The translations under genes and the position numbers were made by a program. This document shows, in pieces, positions 58,701 to 63,242 of a stretch of DNA of 64,000 bases. Numbering within the stretch: the stretch's first letter is position 1; each line of letters starts with the position of its first letter. The notes below the pieces were generated by a model that ran no database searches, was not told the origin of the DNA, and saw only the letters and a list, made by a program, of their open reading frames with translations. The DNA is from Hanleya hanleyi (taxonomy: Eukaryota; Mollusca; Polyplacophora; Lepidopleurida; Hanleyidae), in assembly GCA_036873755.1 (NCBI GenBank), contig JAVTVY010039170.1, forward strand, positions 62,001 through 126,000. The letters run 5' to 3'.

Positions 58701-61700
58701 ATACAAAAACAAGACTTCATCTACGTATATGTAATTTATACTACATTTTAGGAGGTGATCAATTTTATTGCAATGACTGACAGCCCTGCAAGTGCCTTCT
58801 GTATTTCCTATATTTTTAGTCATTTCTATATTTTACTCAATACCTCCTATATTTTGATGAACTCTTTCATGAGGAAATAGATTTCAGAAAAAAAATTTGA
58901 TATGAAATATGGGAACATTTAAAACTCTCTTGTTGAACCAAGCAGCAGAACGGGTCGAGTTCAATCGCCACCACTATGACTGCATTCAGTGGAAACAATT
59001 TGATTAAACACCAGAAAACCACCCAGTTTGGAACTTGCAATGTAGTAGTGACCTGTCTTACACTCAGTTATCACCTATATTTTCCTACATTTTGCTGCAA
59101 TCTTTAAATTGTGAAATGACCCCCTTTCCCATGTGCTGTTACGCTGAGGTCAGGCAAAGAGCCATTTGTTTACTGGTGCAGGCAATGTTTTTTGCATGCA
59201 AGCCATTATTTTACTTTGAGAAAAACCTTTTCAAAGTTGTTTGGATGTTGCCGATGTTAAAGCATGTTACAGTACCTGACTTTGGTGCAATGTCACCTGA
59301 TCAATAACATCGTTTCAAGCCTTTCACTGCCATGTTTAATCGGTTATTAAAAGTCATGCACATTTTGTATTTCAGACAGTGGCAAATTGTACACATATTT
59401 GTCATACACACATGCAATAATAAAGAGCCTGGGTGTGAAAAGGAATAGGACCCAAATGTCATGATATCACTGAAATATTGTTGAAAGCAACATTAAATCA
59501 TGCTCACTCCCTCACTTACCATTATAGTAAACAATCCAATTAATGATAAAATCTGATATTTGATAAAATGCAATCAGTCTTTTTGATGAATGTGATTGCC
59601 CTAGTAAAATATGAAATTGAGTTATTATTTCTGATAATAAGCTTCGACCAATACCATACTATAAACAATAGCAAATCACAATTTTCCATAACCTGACATT
59701 GAGAGCAAAAAAAGATTTTTTTTTAAAAAATTTTTTATTTGCGGTATAAATTCTCCTAATAATTCAATCACAGGAAGTTCACTTTTCAACTCTGTTATTT
59801 AAACACAGAGAAAAAATAACATTCTCATTTTTCATTCAAATTGAAGAAAAGTGACATAATGACAAAATGTGACACTTTGTAGCTGGTGTGATCAAGAATA
59901 TTTCTAAATATAAGCCATTTTGCTGCACTTCTGGTAATGGAATTATTAGGGGAATTACTGTATATATATATATATATATATTTTTGCATCAAGAATCAAT
60001 GTTCAGTTTATGTTGATGGAGATTCGCCATCAATTAAGCCTTGTATTTCAATCAAAGGCTACAATGTACCTGTTTTGCCAGAATTCGGGAACTTTGATAC
60101 TTCACTAATTTGGGAGCATTTCTCTTCCTAAAAAATTTTGCTGTGAGGAATAGAGGGCGTGCCCAAATTAGCGTAATCTAAAGCCCTGGTCATTCACAAC
60201 CTTCCGTGGGATGATTAATCCAATGAAAAGTATGTTCTGACAGGTTAATTGTCTCATGAGTGTATGTTCTTAACTTCTGTAACCCTGCTTTAATAGTTTT
60301 GTGAATTCTGTATGGTGCTATATAAATATATCTATGTACAGTGGTGAACCTCCTGCTTGCATACATTACATGTTGGCTGATCCTTCCCAAACAATCTTTA
60401 ATGTTTACTTCTGCTCTGTGTTTTTAGTTTCCCCCAGGACAAACTTGTATTAGATTGTATATTACAGCAACTACTGTTGTCTCTATATATTTTATTGATC
60501 GGTTTCAGCCAAAGACAAACATTTTCAAAGCTAATTTGACAATGTTTAACTTTTCATATGGCATGGTTTGTCATTTGATCAAAAAATGTATTGGTGCTGA
60601 GAAAAAATACCTTATTGGGGCAAATGACTTAGGGAGGAAGGTGGAAATCTGCACATCGTCAACAACAACAGCATATGTTTTTCTATATTCAAGCTGGACT
60701 CCTGTCTACAGATAACATTGTGTGTTAGTAATGTTACATATTTTGATCAGATGCCAGTAAATTCTATTTACGTGTTGCTGATGAAATTATGCCAAATTTC
60801 CATTCCGCTTATGAACTTAGTTTCTCTCTGCTTTTGTTCTTATCAAGACGGATGAAATTTGTTCAACAACTTGATTTCATTTCACAGAAACTGTTCTTTG
60901 ATCATGCATGTGAAAGTTTCTTGAGATATTAATATAATCTTATCACTCAGGGGTTGCAGTTAATGACGTCAGTCGCACAGCCTGTGTTTGACAGGATCAA
61001 TAAAACCGTAAGTAATATAAAGTATTTATACCATTTGCTCATTTACAAGTAGGATCATTATGAGAAACATAAACTGCTTTAGTACAGAATATGTTGACAT
61101 TCAGTTTGTCAAAGCCACATTTTAAGGTAAAAATATTTCTCTTTGGATTTTAAATATTATTATGTACATAGATTTTGCATACTATTATGTCTCTCAAAAA
61201 TGAAAAGTTAGTTAATGAAGTCACCATGAATTCTTAGAAAATTTTCTCTCAAAGCTGACAGTTTATATGACTGACTTTTGGCAGAATTAATGATGTAAAT
61301 TGATATTAGTAGGGGAAAATGAGGAAATACTATATATTAGTATATGGACAAGTAGAGAGATCCTTGTGGTGGGGGAGTTACAATAGTTATATAGCCTACC
61401 ATGATGTTGCTGACCATATATTTTTTGTTTACAATACTTGAAGTTACTGGGAGTGGTTGGCACAGATGTGGCTATATCTGAACTGACAAACTTAACACCC
61501 AAATATAAGGTAAATACAATAAGATATAACTGATATACACATGCAGTGTTGTTACATGAGGTATTCTCTCTGGTAACCTATTTTTGTTCATAACTCTTCT
61601 CAAGGTAACCTGTATGGGCTATGCACATTCGGAGACCTGTTATTATAAGAGTTTTATATATATAGGTAACCCATTTGGGTCCTCTTTAATCAAGTTTGCA

Positions 61701-62875
61701 TAACCACAAGACAACCCAGTTCAGCCATTCACCATAACATAACATTGCTGACATGTCTTAATATTGAAGCTACTTCAGTTGAATTCAGACAACAAATTTG
61801 CATGATCTACCTCAGTTCGATCATTCCCTATCTGAACCTGTCTCTTTTCAATAGTCCTACATGAATGACTTCTATAGATGATGGATGTGCATTCATTTGT
61901 TGAAGGGATTTCTCTTGTTATTAAACTATATCTGCAAATCACAGAAAGATACCAAGTGGATACTATGTTTTTCTGTCATTAAAATGATCTTTCATGTAAG
62001 TTACCATTGTTCTGGCCTTTGTATTACTGATTGCCCTCATGTATAGACAGGGCCTGATCTAGATTTTTATTTTGGGCACTCACGGTGCAGGGTTTGATAA
62101 GTTATAGTGAAATAGGCCTCAATGTGGGACTGTCGAGGCCCATGGAAGCTGTGTGAGTATTAAATGGTCTAAATACATCAGGTGATAACTTAATATTTGG
62201 CAACAGTACTTGAATTAGTATTGGTTTCGACCTGTTCAGAGTGGAAATTTGAAACAAAAAAGAGAAAAATTATTTAAATACATTTTTCTTTCTTTTCATT
62301 TGGCCAACCAATTAGTGTCTCTAATAATCCAAAATATCTTCTCCTTTCAGCTGGGTGTTAACGGGTACTCATTTAGTGTAACGAATAATGGATATTTACT
62401 ATTCCATCCAGAGCTGAGGCCTGTGGTAAGTATGACATTAGTATGGAAATTAATGTCCGATATACTGGGTACTAACTGTATTGGATAGTGAACTTCTACA
62501 ACAATATGTACATGATCTAATATATATGTATAAATGTGCCACCCCAATCCCCTGAATCAAGCTTCACCCGCATCATAACCCCATATTTTCTAAAAGCTCA
62601 CATTTAACAAACTTGAGATCGACACTACCACTGTGGGTTTTTTGAACCCACACTGCCTAAAAAATCAAGCTATTTACATCTATTTACAACAGCATATATG
62701 AATTGAACACAGGGAGTTGCACTGACTCCAATGGGCTCACCAGTGCTGCTCTAATTTGAAATTACCTGTCATTAAGTTAGCGGTTTCTTATGTTTAACAG
62801 AAATGGAAGAAAAGAAAACCGAACTACAACAGCGTGTTATTAACAGAGGTAGAATTAGGAGATAAAGCCCAAGAG
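25679..62875 (+). CDS. CACNA2D3-like: Voltage-gated calcium channel alpha2-delta subunit (alpha2-delta-3/4 type), internal part
   Basis: Alpha2-delta is an extracellular auxiliary subunit that brings high-voltage-activated Cav channels to the cell surface and presynaptic sites. Seventeen exons with compatible phases encode a continuous family-typical protein: the end of the N-terminal region, VWA_N (W-Q-Y-F-G-S), the VWA domain with MIDAS D-T-S-G-S and M-L-I-T-D-G, the V-L-S-R-P linker, and early Cache ([20 protein letters not shown]). Motifs such as Y-I-Q-A-A-T, T-Y-L-I-G-R-E and R-K-P-N-Y-N-S-V fit the alpha2-delta-3/4 subgroup better than 1/2. The start with its signal peptide, and everything after early Cache, were not found and probably lie outside the window. 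The span includes introns; exons are listed separately. Confidence 0.95.
26108..26342. mobile_element. Family-A MITE in intron A-B
   Basis: Ends 'GTAATCCGTCTAATAATTCA' and an inverted, diverged right end ('GGATTGAAATGTTAGAGGGA'). An internal G-run of about 13 lies at 26161-26173. Confidence 0.82.
26647..27141. mobile_element. TTAA-flanked MITE
   Basis: Inverted ends 'AGGTGAAATGCAA' and 'TTGCATTTCACCT', each flanked by TTAA (26643-26646 and 27142-27145). The TTAA duplication is that of piggyBac-like transposons. The centre (26818-26975) is itself a long imperfect palindrome around 'TGATGTCACATCAGACC'. No transposase is present. Confidence 0.85.
27146..28552. other. Intron A-B, no further feature
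   Basis: Intronic sequence without recognisable exon, repeat or RNA. The 95-codon - strand frame at 28017-28304 has no recognised similarity. Confidence 0.45.
28556..28806. mobile_element. Harbinger-like MITE
   Basis: 251 bp with ~35-bp inverted ends beginning 'GGCCATCCACAATAATATTT', flanked by TAA on both sides (28553-28555 and 28807-28809). GGC-type ends plus a 3-bp TAA duplication are typical of PIF/Harbinger. The interior holds an A-rich stretch and 'CCTACC' runs. Confidence 0.88.
29403..29690. repeat. Degenerate minisatellite ('CCAGTCAGGGTTCAAGTTG')
   Basis: About nine imperfect units of roughly 30 bp. A further unit pair appears at 30004-30055. No coding meaning. Confidence 0.8.
30572..31110. 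mobile_element. hAT-like non-autonomous element ('CAGGGTTCCTGCGGTCATGG')
   Basis: Starts 'CAGGGTTCCTGCGGTCATGG' and has several 'CATGGAA' modules. A related, inverted-type end lies near 31075-31105 ('GGTCATGGAAAGGTCAGGG'). The right boundary is not precise. The same family is found at 21768. Confidence 0.55.
31455..33975 (+). repeat. ~157-bp tandem repeat ladder, about 16 units
   Basis: Begins with the palindromic leader 'AGCCCACCATCACCAGATGG' and a 'GTCCGTCGTCCGTC' run, then repeats a ~157-bp unit containing 'TATCGCGATTTCTCAGGAAC', 'TTTGGTACACAGGTTCCCC', 'GTTGTGCAAGATACC' and 'ATATGGCCACCAGGCAGCCA'. The many open frames here follow the repeat and are not genes. The same unit recurs at 54740-55870. 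Confidence 0.96.
33976..36730. other. Intron A-B, no convincing feature
   Basis: Several frames of 70-105 codons (34702-34911, 35455-35772, 35149-35403) have no recognised domain. An acceptor-like 'GTGTTTTTCAG' precedes 34702, but the alpha2-delta phase would meet TGA at once. No repeats were recognised. Confidence 0.4.
36751..36843 (+). mobile_element. 5'-truncated SINE copy with 13-bp target duplication
   Basis: Matches the 3' part of the SINE at 13516-13725, from 'GGTACTCCGGCTTCCTCCAC' to 'GCCAAATTTCCTCCCT', and lacks the tRNA head. It is flanked by perfect copies of 'CAACATACTACAA' (36738-36750 and 36844-36856), which shows insertion by target-primed reverse transcription. Confidence 0.9.
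37056..37340 (+). mobile_element. LINE 3' end, 5' truncated
   Basis: From 'TATTCCATGCCACAAAGATC' to 'TATAGCTGAAATATTGCTGA', then 'TTAAACCTTAATTCTCTC' and (CT)n. It matches 45580-45925. Its tail ends only about 40 bp before exon B. Confidence 0.85.
37378..37443 (+). CDS. alpha2-delta exon B
   Basis: 66 bp, phase 0 to 0, 22 codons (K-L-A-E-A-A-E-K ... Y-P-G-I-E). Acceptor 'TATATTCCAG'; donor 'GTGCAT' is weak. It matches the family's V/L-x-E-A-A-E segment that follows exon A. Confidence 0.88.
37557..37998. mobile_element. Family-B MITE ('CTAATTTGGGCAC' type)
   Basis: Ends 'CAGGGCTTTTAGATTAC' and its diverged inverse 'GTAATCCAAAGCCTTG', with internal inverted copies of 'GCCCAAATTAG'. Related copies at 47850-48105 and 59985-60188. 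The CAGGG ends recall hAT elements, but no clear target duplication remains. Confidence 0.75.
38195..38384 (+). CDS. alpha2-delta exon C (start of VWA_N)
   Basis: 190 bp, phase 0 to 1, 63 codons plus one base. It starts Y-D-Y-Y-N-A-K and contains [10 protein letters not shown] and V-H-V-P-T-N-V-F, hallmark residues before the calcium-channel VWA_N domain. Asn in N-A-T, N-I-S and N-F-T are candidate N-glycosylation sites. Acceptor 'TTCTTTTCAG', donor 'GTTTGT'. Confidence 0.96.
38408..38622. mobile_element. Family-A MITE, diverged
   Basis: Contains 'CAATTCAATCACC', 'TGCATGATTTTGGACC' (inverse of the family's 'TTCAAAATCATGCA') and an inverted end 'AATTTCAATTATTAGTG'. It begins just after exon C. 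Confidence 0.65.
38895..39350. repeat. (CTGT)n followed by two diverged ~160-bp units
   Basis: A CTGT microsatellite at 38896-38922 is followed by two related units sharing 'GCAAGATATCTAGAGAA', 'GAATTTCACCAAACTTGGAT' and 'CATCTGATAGGTTTTGGTGT'. The design resembles the longer ladders at 31.5 and 46.1 kb. Confidence 0.75.
39945..40140. repeat. Imperfect palindrome
   Basis: 'GGGCTGTTTCGGAATAAAGT' near 39965 is inverted near 40110-40135 ('CCCATGTACCCTTTTCTGAA'). Probably a foldback or MITE remnant. Confidence 0.55.
40150..40505. repeat. Imperfect inverted repeat
   Basis: 'TGTCCGGACAATATCTCGGT' at 40181 and 'GATATGGTCCGGACAAGAA' at about 40413 are in opposite orientation, each beside 'AAGTTTTGAAGTTG' or its inverse. 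Foldback remnant, family unknown. Confidence 0.5.
40724..41133. mobile_element. Harbinger-like palindromic MITE next to exon D
   Basis: 410 bp with inverted ends starting 'AGCCCGGCGCACACGAGAG', flanked by TTA on both sides (40721-40723 and 41134-41136). The inside is CpG-rich compared with the intron and contains two 'GGCCTCGCGAGGCC'-type palindromes and a second nested palindrome (AGCTGAGCTGAC / GTCAGCTCAGG). Its right end is 38 bp from exon D. Confidence 0.88.
41172..41303 (+). CDS. alpha2-delta exon D (VWA_N)
   Basis: 132 bp, phase 1 to 1. It encodes [11 protein letters not shown] through [15 protein letters not shown]. The W-Q-Y-F-G-S core is a signature of VWA_N in calcium-channel alpha2-delta. 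Acceptor 'TCTTCTTTCAG', donor 'GTAACG'. Confidence 0.97.
41468..41694. mobile_element. Family-A MITE, complete
   Basis: Perfect-looking inverted ends 'ACGGTAATTCCCCTAATA' and 'TATTAGGGGAATTACCGTA' enclosing 'GGAAGTGCAGCAAAAATGGC' and 'AAAGTGAACTTCCTGTG'. About 227 bp. It is the sharpest copy of the family along with 59745. Confidence 0.88.
41700..42404. other. Intron D-E, no feature
   Basis: Unique AT-rich intron sequence before the 36-bp array. Confidence 0.5.
42405..42989 (+). repeat. 36-bp minisatellite carrying a copy of the exon E splice acceptor, left block
   Basis: About 16-17 units of the 36-bp type 'CTGTCTGTAATACTATAG' + 'GTATGATATCAATTATAA', some shortened or with 'CAGTTAACT' variants. 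Each unit contains 'TACTATAGGTATGATAT', the same bases that form the 3' splice site and start of exon E at 44157. The left block is cut off from the right block by the insert at 42990-43939. Confidence 0.95.
42990..43939. mobile_element. hAT-like non-autonomous element inside the minisatellite
   Basis: 950 bp with inverted ends 'CAGTCCTTG' and 'CAAGGACTG', flanked by 'ATATCA' on both sides (42984-42989 and 43940-43945). Because the array itself contains this string, the true duplication length is uncertain. Sub-terminal 'GGTGAGC' / 'GCTCACC' motifs are also inverted. It has higher CpG than the intron, with no recognisable transposase; the 80-codon frame at 43473-43715 is unassigned. Confidence 0.8.
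43940..44156 (+). repeat. 36-bp minisatellite, right block ending at the exon E acceptor
   Basis: Six acceptor-like 'TAG' junctions end at 43976, 44012, 44048, 44084, 44120 and 44156, exactly 36 nt apart. The last is the acceptor of exon E. All five intervening units are open in the exon E frame (12-residue period [12 protein letters not shown]). Confidence 0.95.
44157..44220 (+). CDS. alpha2-delta exon E (between VWA_N and VWA)
   Basis: 64 bp, phase 1 to 2. Joined to exon D it reads G-M-I-W-P, then [17 protein letters not shown], matching the family pattern (P-G-x-x-W ... D-x-x-D-C-R-x-R-x-W-Y-I-Q). The acceptor is the 'ACTATAG' at the end of the minisatellite; donor 'GTGAGT'. The alternative AG at 44172 would break the frame. 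The first ~9 exon bases are themselves part of the repeat unit. Confidence 0.9.
44268..44475. repeat. Second minisatellite just after exon E
   Basis: About six units of roughly 32 bp of the type 'CCAGAAATCTAAGTGTTATC' + 'ATTTAGATCTT'. It begins about 50 bp downstream of the exon E donor and is unrelated to the array upstream. Confidence 0.9.
44480..45300. other. Intron E-F, no feature
   Basis: AT-rich intron sequence without recognised elements. Confidence 0.5.
45480..45925 (+). mobile_element. LINE fragment with RNase H-like motif
   Basis: Near 45523-45572 a frame reads G-C-L-A-T-L-V-S, and the neighbouring frame reads [17 protein letters not shown], a classic RNase H C-terminal motif of I/Jockey-type LINEs. 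It is followed by a C-terminal tail region and a 3' end shared with 37056-37340, closing with (CT)n at 45913-45930. Internally deleted and dead. Confidence 0.8.
46078..46440. repeat. Two ~145-bp tandem units with 'GTCCGTCCGTG' leader
   Basis: A leader 'CATCCGTCCGTGCGTCCGTC' is followed by two units sharing 'TTCAAATTTGGTATGTGGG', 'CTCAAGATCTCGC' and 'GGTGGCACCA'. Structurally like the 157-bp ladders, but a different sequence family. Confidence 0.85.
46560..47370. other. Intron E-F, no feature
   Basis: No repeats or coding segments recognised up to exon F. Confidence 0.5.
47371..47521 (+). CDS. alpha2-delta exon F (VWA, MIDAS)
   Basis: 151 bp, phase 2 to 0. It encodes [15 protein letters not shown] then [12 protein letters not shown] and [16 protein letters not shown]-x-S-x-S is the metal-ion-dependent adhesion site needed for alpha2-delta to traffic Cav channels. 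Acceptor 'TTTCTTTGCAG', donor 'GTAAGA'. Confidence 0.98.
47522..47849. other. Start of intron F-G, no feature
   Basis: Intron sequence with nothing recognised. Confidence 0.5.
47850..48105. mobile_element. Family-B MITE copy
   Basis: Contains 'ATGTGCCCAAATTAGAG' and the inverted-type end 'GTGCCCAAATTAGGGTAAT', plus 'CACTAATTTGGGCACATTTC' and 'ACCGAATAGAGGATGTGCCC', all shared with 37557-37998 and 59985-60188. Confidence 0.75.
48600..48850. repeat. Degenerate repeat ('CAGTAACTGAACAGTACCAA')
   Basis: A ~35-bp unit is repeated twice clearly (48628-48690) and then more loosely to about 48850, all with 'ATCAGTAACTGA'-like cores. Confidence 0.7.
49390..49495. repeat. 27-bp minisatellite, four units
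   Basis: Unit 'AAGAGGTTATCATTTCTGTG' + 'CTGTACC', four nearly identical copies, about 110 bp upstream of exon G. Confidence 0.95.
49602..49766 (+). CDS. alpha2-delta exon G (VWA)
   Basis: 165 bp, phase 0 to 0, 55 codons: [19 protein letters not shown], then [11 protein letters not shown]. It corresponds to the family segment ending in C-L/F-x-G/R-T-L-V-Q-A and continuing through the middle helices of VWA. N-K-T and N-R-T are candidate glycosylation sites. Acceptor 'TCTGTTTCCAG', donor 'GTGAGT'. Confidence 0.97.
49967..50458. mobile_element. hAT-like MITE
   Basis: 492 bp with inverted ends 'CAGGCCTTCAAGTG' and 'CACTTGAGGGCCTG', flanked by 'ACAATC' on both sides (49961-49966 and 50459-50464). 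The interior carries 'TTGTTGAACCAAGCAGCAG' and 'TGTAGTAGTGACC', shared with a second copy at 58771-59110. Confidence 0.85.
50470..51610. other. Intron G-H, mostly featureless
   Basis: Contains 'CCAAGATGGCCACCATGATG' and 'CACATGGTCGCCATTTTGAT' around 50650-50850, in inverted orientation, suggesting another dead element. A G-run lies at about 51525-51535. No exon recognised. Confidence 0.45.
51616..51744 (+). CDS. alpha2-delta exon H (VWA)
   Basis: 129 bp, phase 0 to 0, 43 codons: [25 protein letters not shown], then K-Y-N-W. M-L-I-T-D-G supplies the later VWA strand with the metal-site Asp. Acceptor 'TTTTTCTAG', donor 'GTGAGT'. Confidence 0.98.
52248..52326 (+). CDS. alpha2-delta exon I (end of VWA)
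   Basis: 79 bp, phase 0 to 1: [13 protein letters not shown] then [16 protein letters not shown] and W-M-A-C-A-N-K-G are signatures of the family. Acceptor 'TTCTTCCCAG', donor 'GTTTGT'. Confidence 0.98.
52443..52658 (+). other. Coding-like segment of unknown origin in intron I-J
   Basis: A 71-codon frame with a protein-like composition (for example [16 protein letters not shown], then [12 protein letters not shown]) ending in TGA. An acceptor-like 'CCGCTTTACAG' lies inside at 52487. The frame does not fit the phase of exon I, and it is not alpha2-delta sequence. It may be a processed-gene fragment or an unrelated terminal exon. Confidence 0.3.
52690..53170. repeat. ~27-bp minisatellite ('GGAGCCATTCCATAGAAACA')
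   Basis: About 17 units alternating between variants ending 'GCTAGT', 'GCTAGGT' and 'TGTTGTGCA'. The order of variants suggests a higher-order pattern of three units. Confidence 0.93.
53171..53510. other. Low-complexity intron segment
   Basis: Contains inverted 'TTGCTGAGGTGAA' / 'TTACCTCAGCAA' motifs (53258-53322) and repeated 'TTTCTTTGTTGCCA' blocks. No gene seen. Confidence 0.5.
53683..53892 (-). mobile_element. LINE reverse-transcriptase C-terminal fragment
   Basis: On the - strand a 69-codon frame contains [12 protein letters not shown] then N-S-A-S-Q-I-F-V, matching the conserved Y-N-N-x-F-R-x-L-x-x-L ... S-A-S-x-M-F segment at the end of CR1/Jockey-type LINE reverse transcriptases. 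Only a fragment remains. Confidence 0.7.
53975..54015 (-). mobile_element. LINE/SINE tail, reversed
   Basis: Reverse complement reads 'GCGGCGTTAAACCTTAATTC' followed by (TC)n, the same 3' end seen at 37300 and 45900. Confidence 0.75.
54462..54511 (+). CDS. alpha2-delta exon J
   Basis: 50 bp, phase 1 to 0: with the base from exon I it reads [17 protein letters not shown], the family's [12 protein letters not shown] motif. Acceptor 'GATACTTTACAG', donor 'GTTAGT'. Its donor must join one of the two alternative exons K and L. Confidence 0.97.
54555..55985 (+). repeat. ~157-bp tandem ladder, second locus
   Basis: A palindromic leader ('AGCTCATCCGGGCC' ... 'GGCCCGATGGGCT') and 'GTCCGTCGTGCGTC' precede about eight units of the same ~157-bp repeat as 31455-33975. 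The right edge is near 'GAGCTACAGTGCCGTGGCAC' (~55958). It sits in the intron between exons J and K. Confidence 0.93.
56231..56326 (+). CDS. alpha2-delta exon K (alternative version of exon L) with polybasic site
   Basis: 96 bp, phase 0 to 0, 32 codons: [21 protein letters not shown] then W-T-S-L-Y-E-D-A-G. Acceptor 'GTTTTATACAG', donor 'GTAAGA', both good. It aligns with exon L (K-Y-I-K-V-L-S-R-P ... W-S-P-V-Y-L-D-Y) and with the family's Y-x-x-V-L-S-R-P...W-T/S-x-x-Y-x-D segment, so it is a tandem duplicate of that exon. R-R-R-K-R-S fits the furin/proprotein-convertase consensus. Exon K is CpG-rich relative to its intron, like real coding sequence. Confidence 0.88.
56327..57701. other. Intron K-L
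   Basis: Around 56870-57000 there is a 'TTGTAAGAGGTGACTAACTG' motif and two 'GTGTGAAAAGGAATAGGACC'-like blocks, also seen at 59430, so a dispersed repeat is present. No exon recognised. Confidence 0.5.
57702..57809 (+). CDS. alpha2-delta exon L (alternative version of exon K)
   Basis: 108 bp, phase 0 to 0, 36 codons: [20 protein letters not shown], then [13 protein letters not shown]. Closer than K to the usual family sequence. Acceptor 'GTTGCTTTGCAG', donor 'GTGCGT'. Same phases as K, so either can join J to M. Confidence 0.95.
57810..58301. other. Intron L-M
   Basis: Short intron with a T-run near 57840-57853. No other feature. Confidence 0.5.
58302..58325 (+). CDS. alpha2-delta microexon M
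   Basis: 24 bp, phase 0 to 0, encoding L-E-K-M-T-A-K-E. Acceptor 'TTAATTGCACAG', donor 'GTAATC'. Vertebrate members show no obvious equivalent between the Y-x-D and L-M-T-x-V-A-x-P-V-F segments, so it may be optional. Skipping keeps the frame. Its small size makes it less certain than its neighbours. Confidence 0.65.
58326..58770. other. Start of intron M-N
   Basis: Contains a short direct repeat of 'TTTGATTGATTATCTGTTTTG' type (58355-58435). Otherwise featureless. Confidence 0.5.
58771..59110. mobile_element. hAT-like MITE copy, truncated
   Basis: Matches 49967-50458 through 'GTGCCTTCTGTATTTCC' analogues, 'TTGTTGAACCAAGCAGCAGA', 'GCATTCAGTGGAAACAATTT' and 'TGTAGTAGTGACC'. The right inverted end is missing. 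Confidence 0.8.
59427..59515 (+). mobile_element. SINE/LINE tail fragment
   Basis: 'GTGTGAAAAGGAATAGGACC' (also near 56915) is followed by 'ATATCACTGAAATATTGTTG' and '...ACATTAAATCATGCTCACTC', the tail type of this genome's retroelements. Confidence 0.65.
59745..59962. mobile_element. Family-A MITE, complete
   Basis: Left 'TCTCCTAATAATTCAATCAC' and right 'AATGGAATTATTAGGGGAA'. It is in the opposite orientation to the copy at 41468-41694 and aligns with it along nearly its whole length. Followed by a (TA)n run. Confidence 0.87.
59985..60188. mobile_element. Family-B MITE, truncated
   Basis: Shares 'GTTGATGGAGATTCGCCATC' and 'CACTAATTTGGGAGCATTTC' with 37557-37998, and ends 'GTAATCTAAAGCCCTG'. 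Confidence 0.75.
60190..60950. other. Rest of intron M-N
   Basis: No recognised element. Short frames such as 60455-60715 are not supported. Confidence 0.5.
60951..61007 (+). CDS. alpha2-delta exon N
   Basis: 57 bp, phase 0 to 0: [19 protein letters not shown]. It matches the family's L-M-T-x-V-A-x-P-V-F-x-x-x-N-x-T before the Cache domain. Acceptor 'CTTATCACTCAG', donor 'GTAAGT'. Confidence 0.95.
61008..61443. other. Intron N-O
   Basis: Short AT-rich intron without features. Confidence 0.5.
61444..61509 (+). CDS. alpha2-delta exon O (start of Cache)
   Basis: 66 bp, phase 0 to 0, 22 codons: [14 protein letters not shown] then T-P-K-Y-K. G-V-V-G-T-D-V is the opening strand of the Cache domain. 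The acceptor ('ATACTTGAAG') is weak; donor 'GTAAAT'. Confidence 0.95.
61510..62350. other. Intron O-P
   Basis: No repeats or exons recognised. Confidence 0.5.
62351..62425 (+). CDS. alpha2-delta exon P (Cache)
   Basis: 75 bp, phase 0 to 0: [25 protein letters not shown], the family's T-N-N-G-Y-I/L-L-x-H-P-E/D-L-R motif. Acceptor 'CTCCTTTCAG', donor 'GTAAGT'. Confidence 0.98.
62801..62875 (+). CDS. alpha2-delta exon Q (Cache)
   Basis: 75 bp, phase 0 to 0: [26 protein letters not shown]-x-L-x-E-V-E is a strong family match. Acceptor 'TATGTTTAACAG', donor 'GTAAGA'. The next exon must lie beyond the array at the window end. Confidence 0.97.
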
Positions 62876-63242
62876 GTAAGATGAGAAGATCAGTGGATCC
62901 TCCAATAGATCAGTAACCAATCGTTTTTGACCTGAGATCAGTGACTGCTCCCCCATGTTCAAATCAGCCAATCAGCATTCCCATAGCAAGAAAATATCAC
63001 AAGATGCAATGGCATTTCTGGAATTGTCAATTTGAAGAAAAAGTTAGGAAAAATAGTATTCTGCATTTTAATAGTAATATTGTATTGAACTTTTTAGCTT
63101 GAAGTAAAATGTCTTTAGAATGTCGTCCAAATATTTATTTTCTGAAAATTTTAGTATTTGGTCTAAACTTTGGTGACATTGAAATTTCTCTTAATCAGAT
63201 AAGCTAGTGTATGAATGTTCAATGTGCTTATTGAAAATGAAA

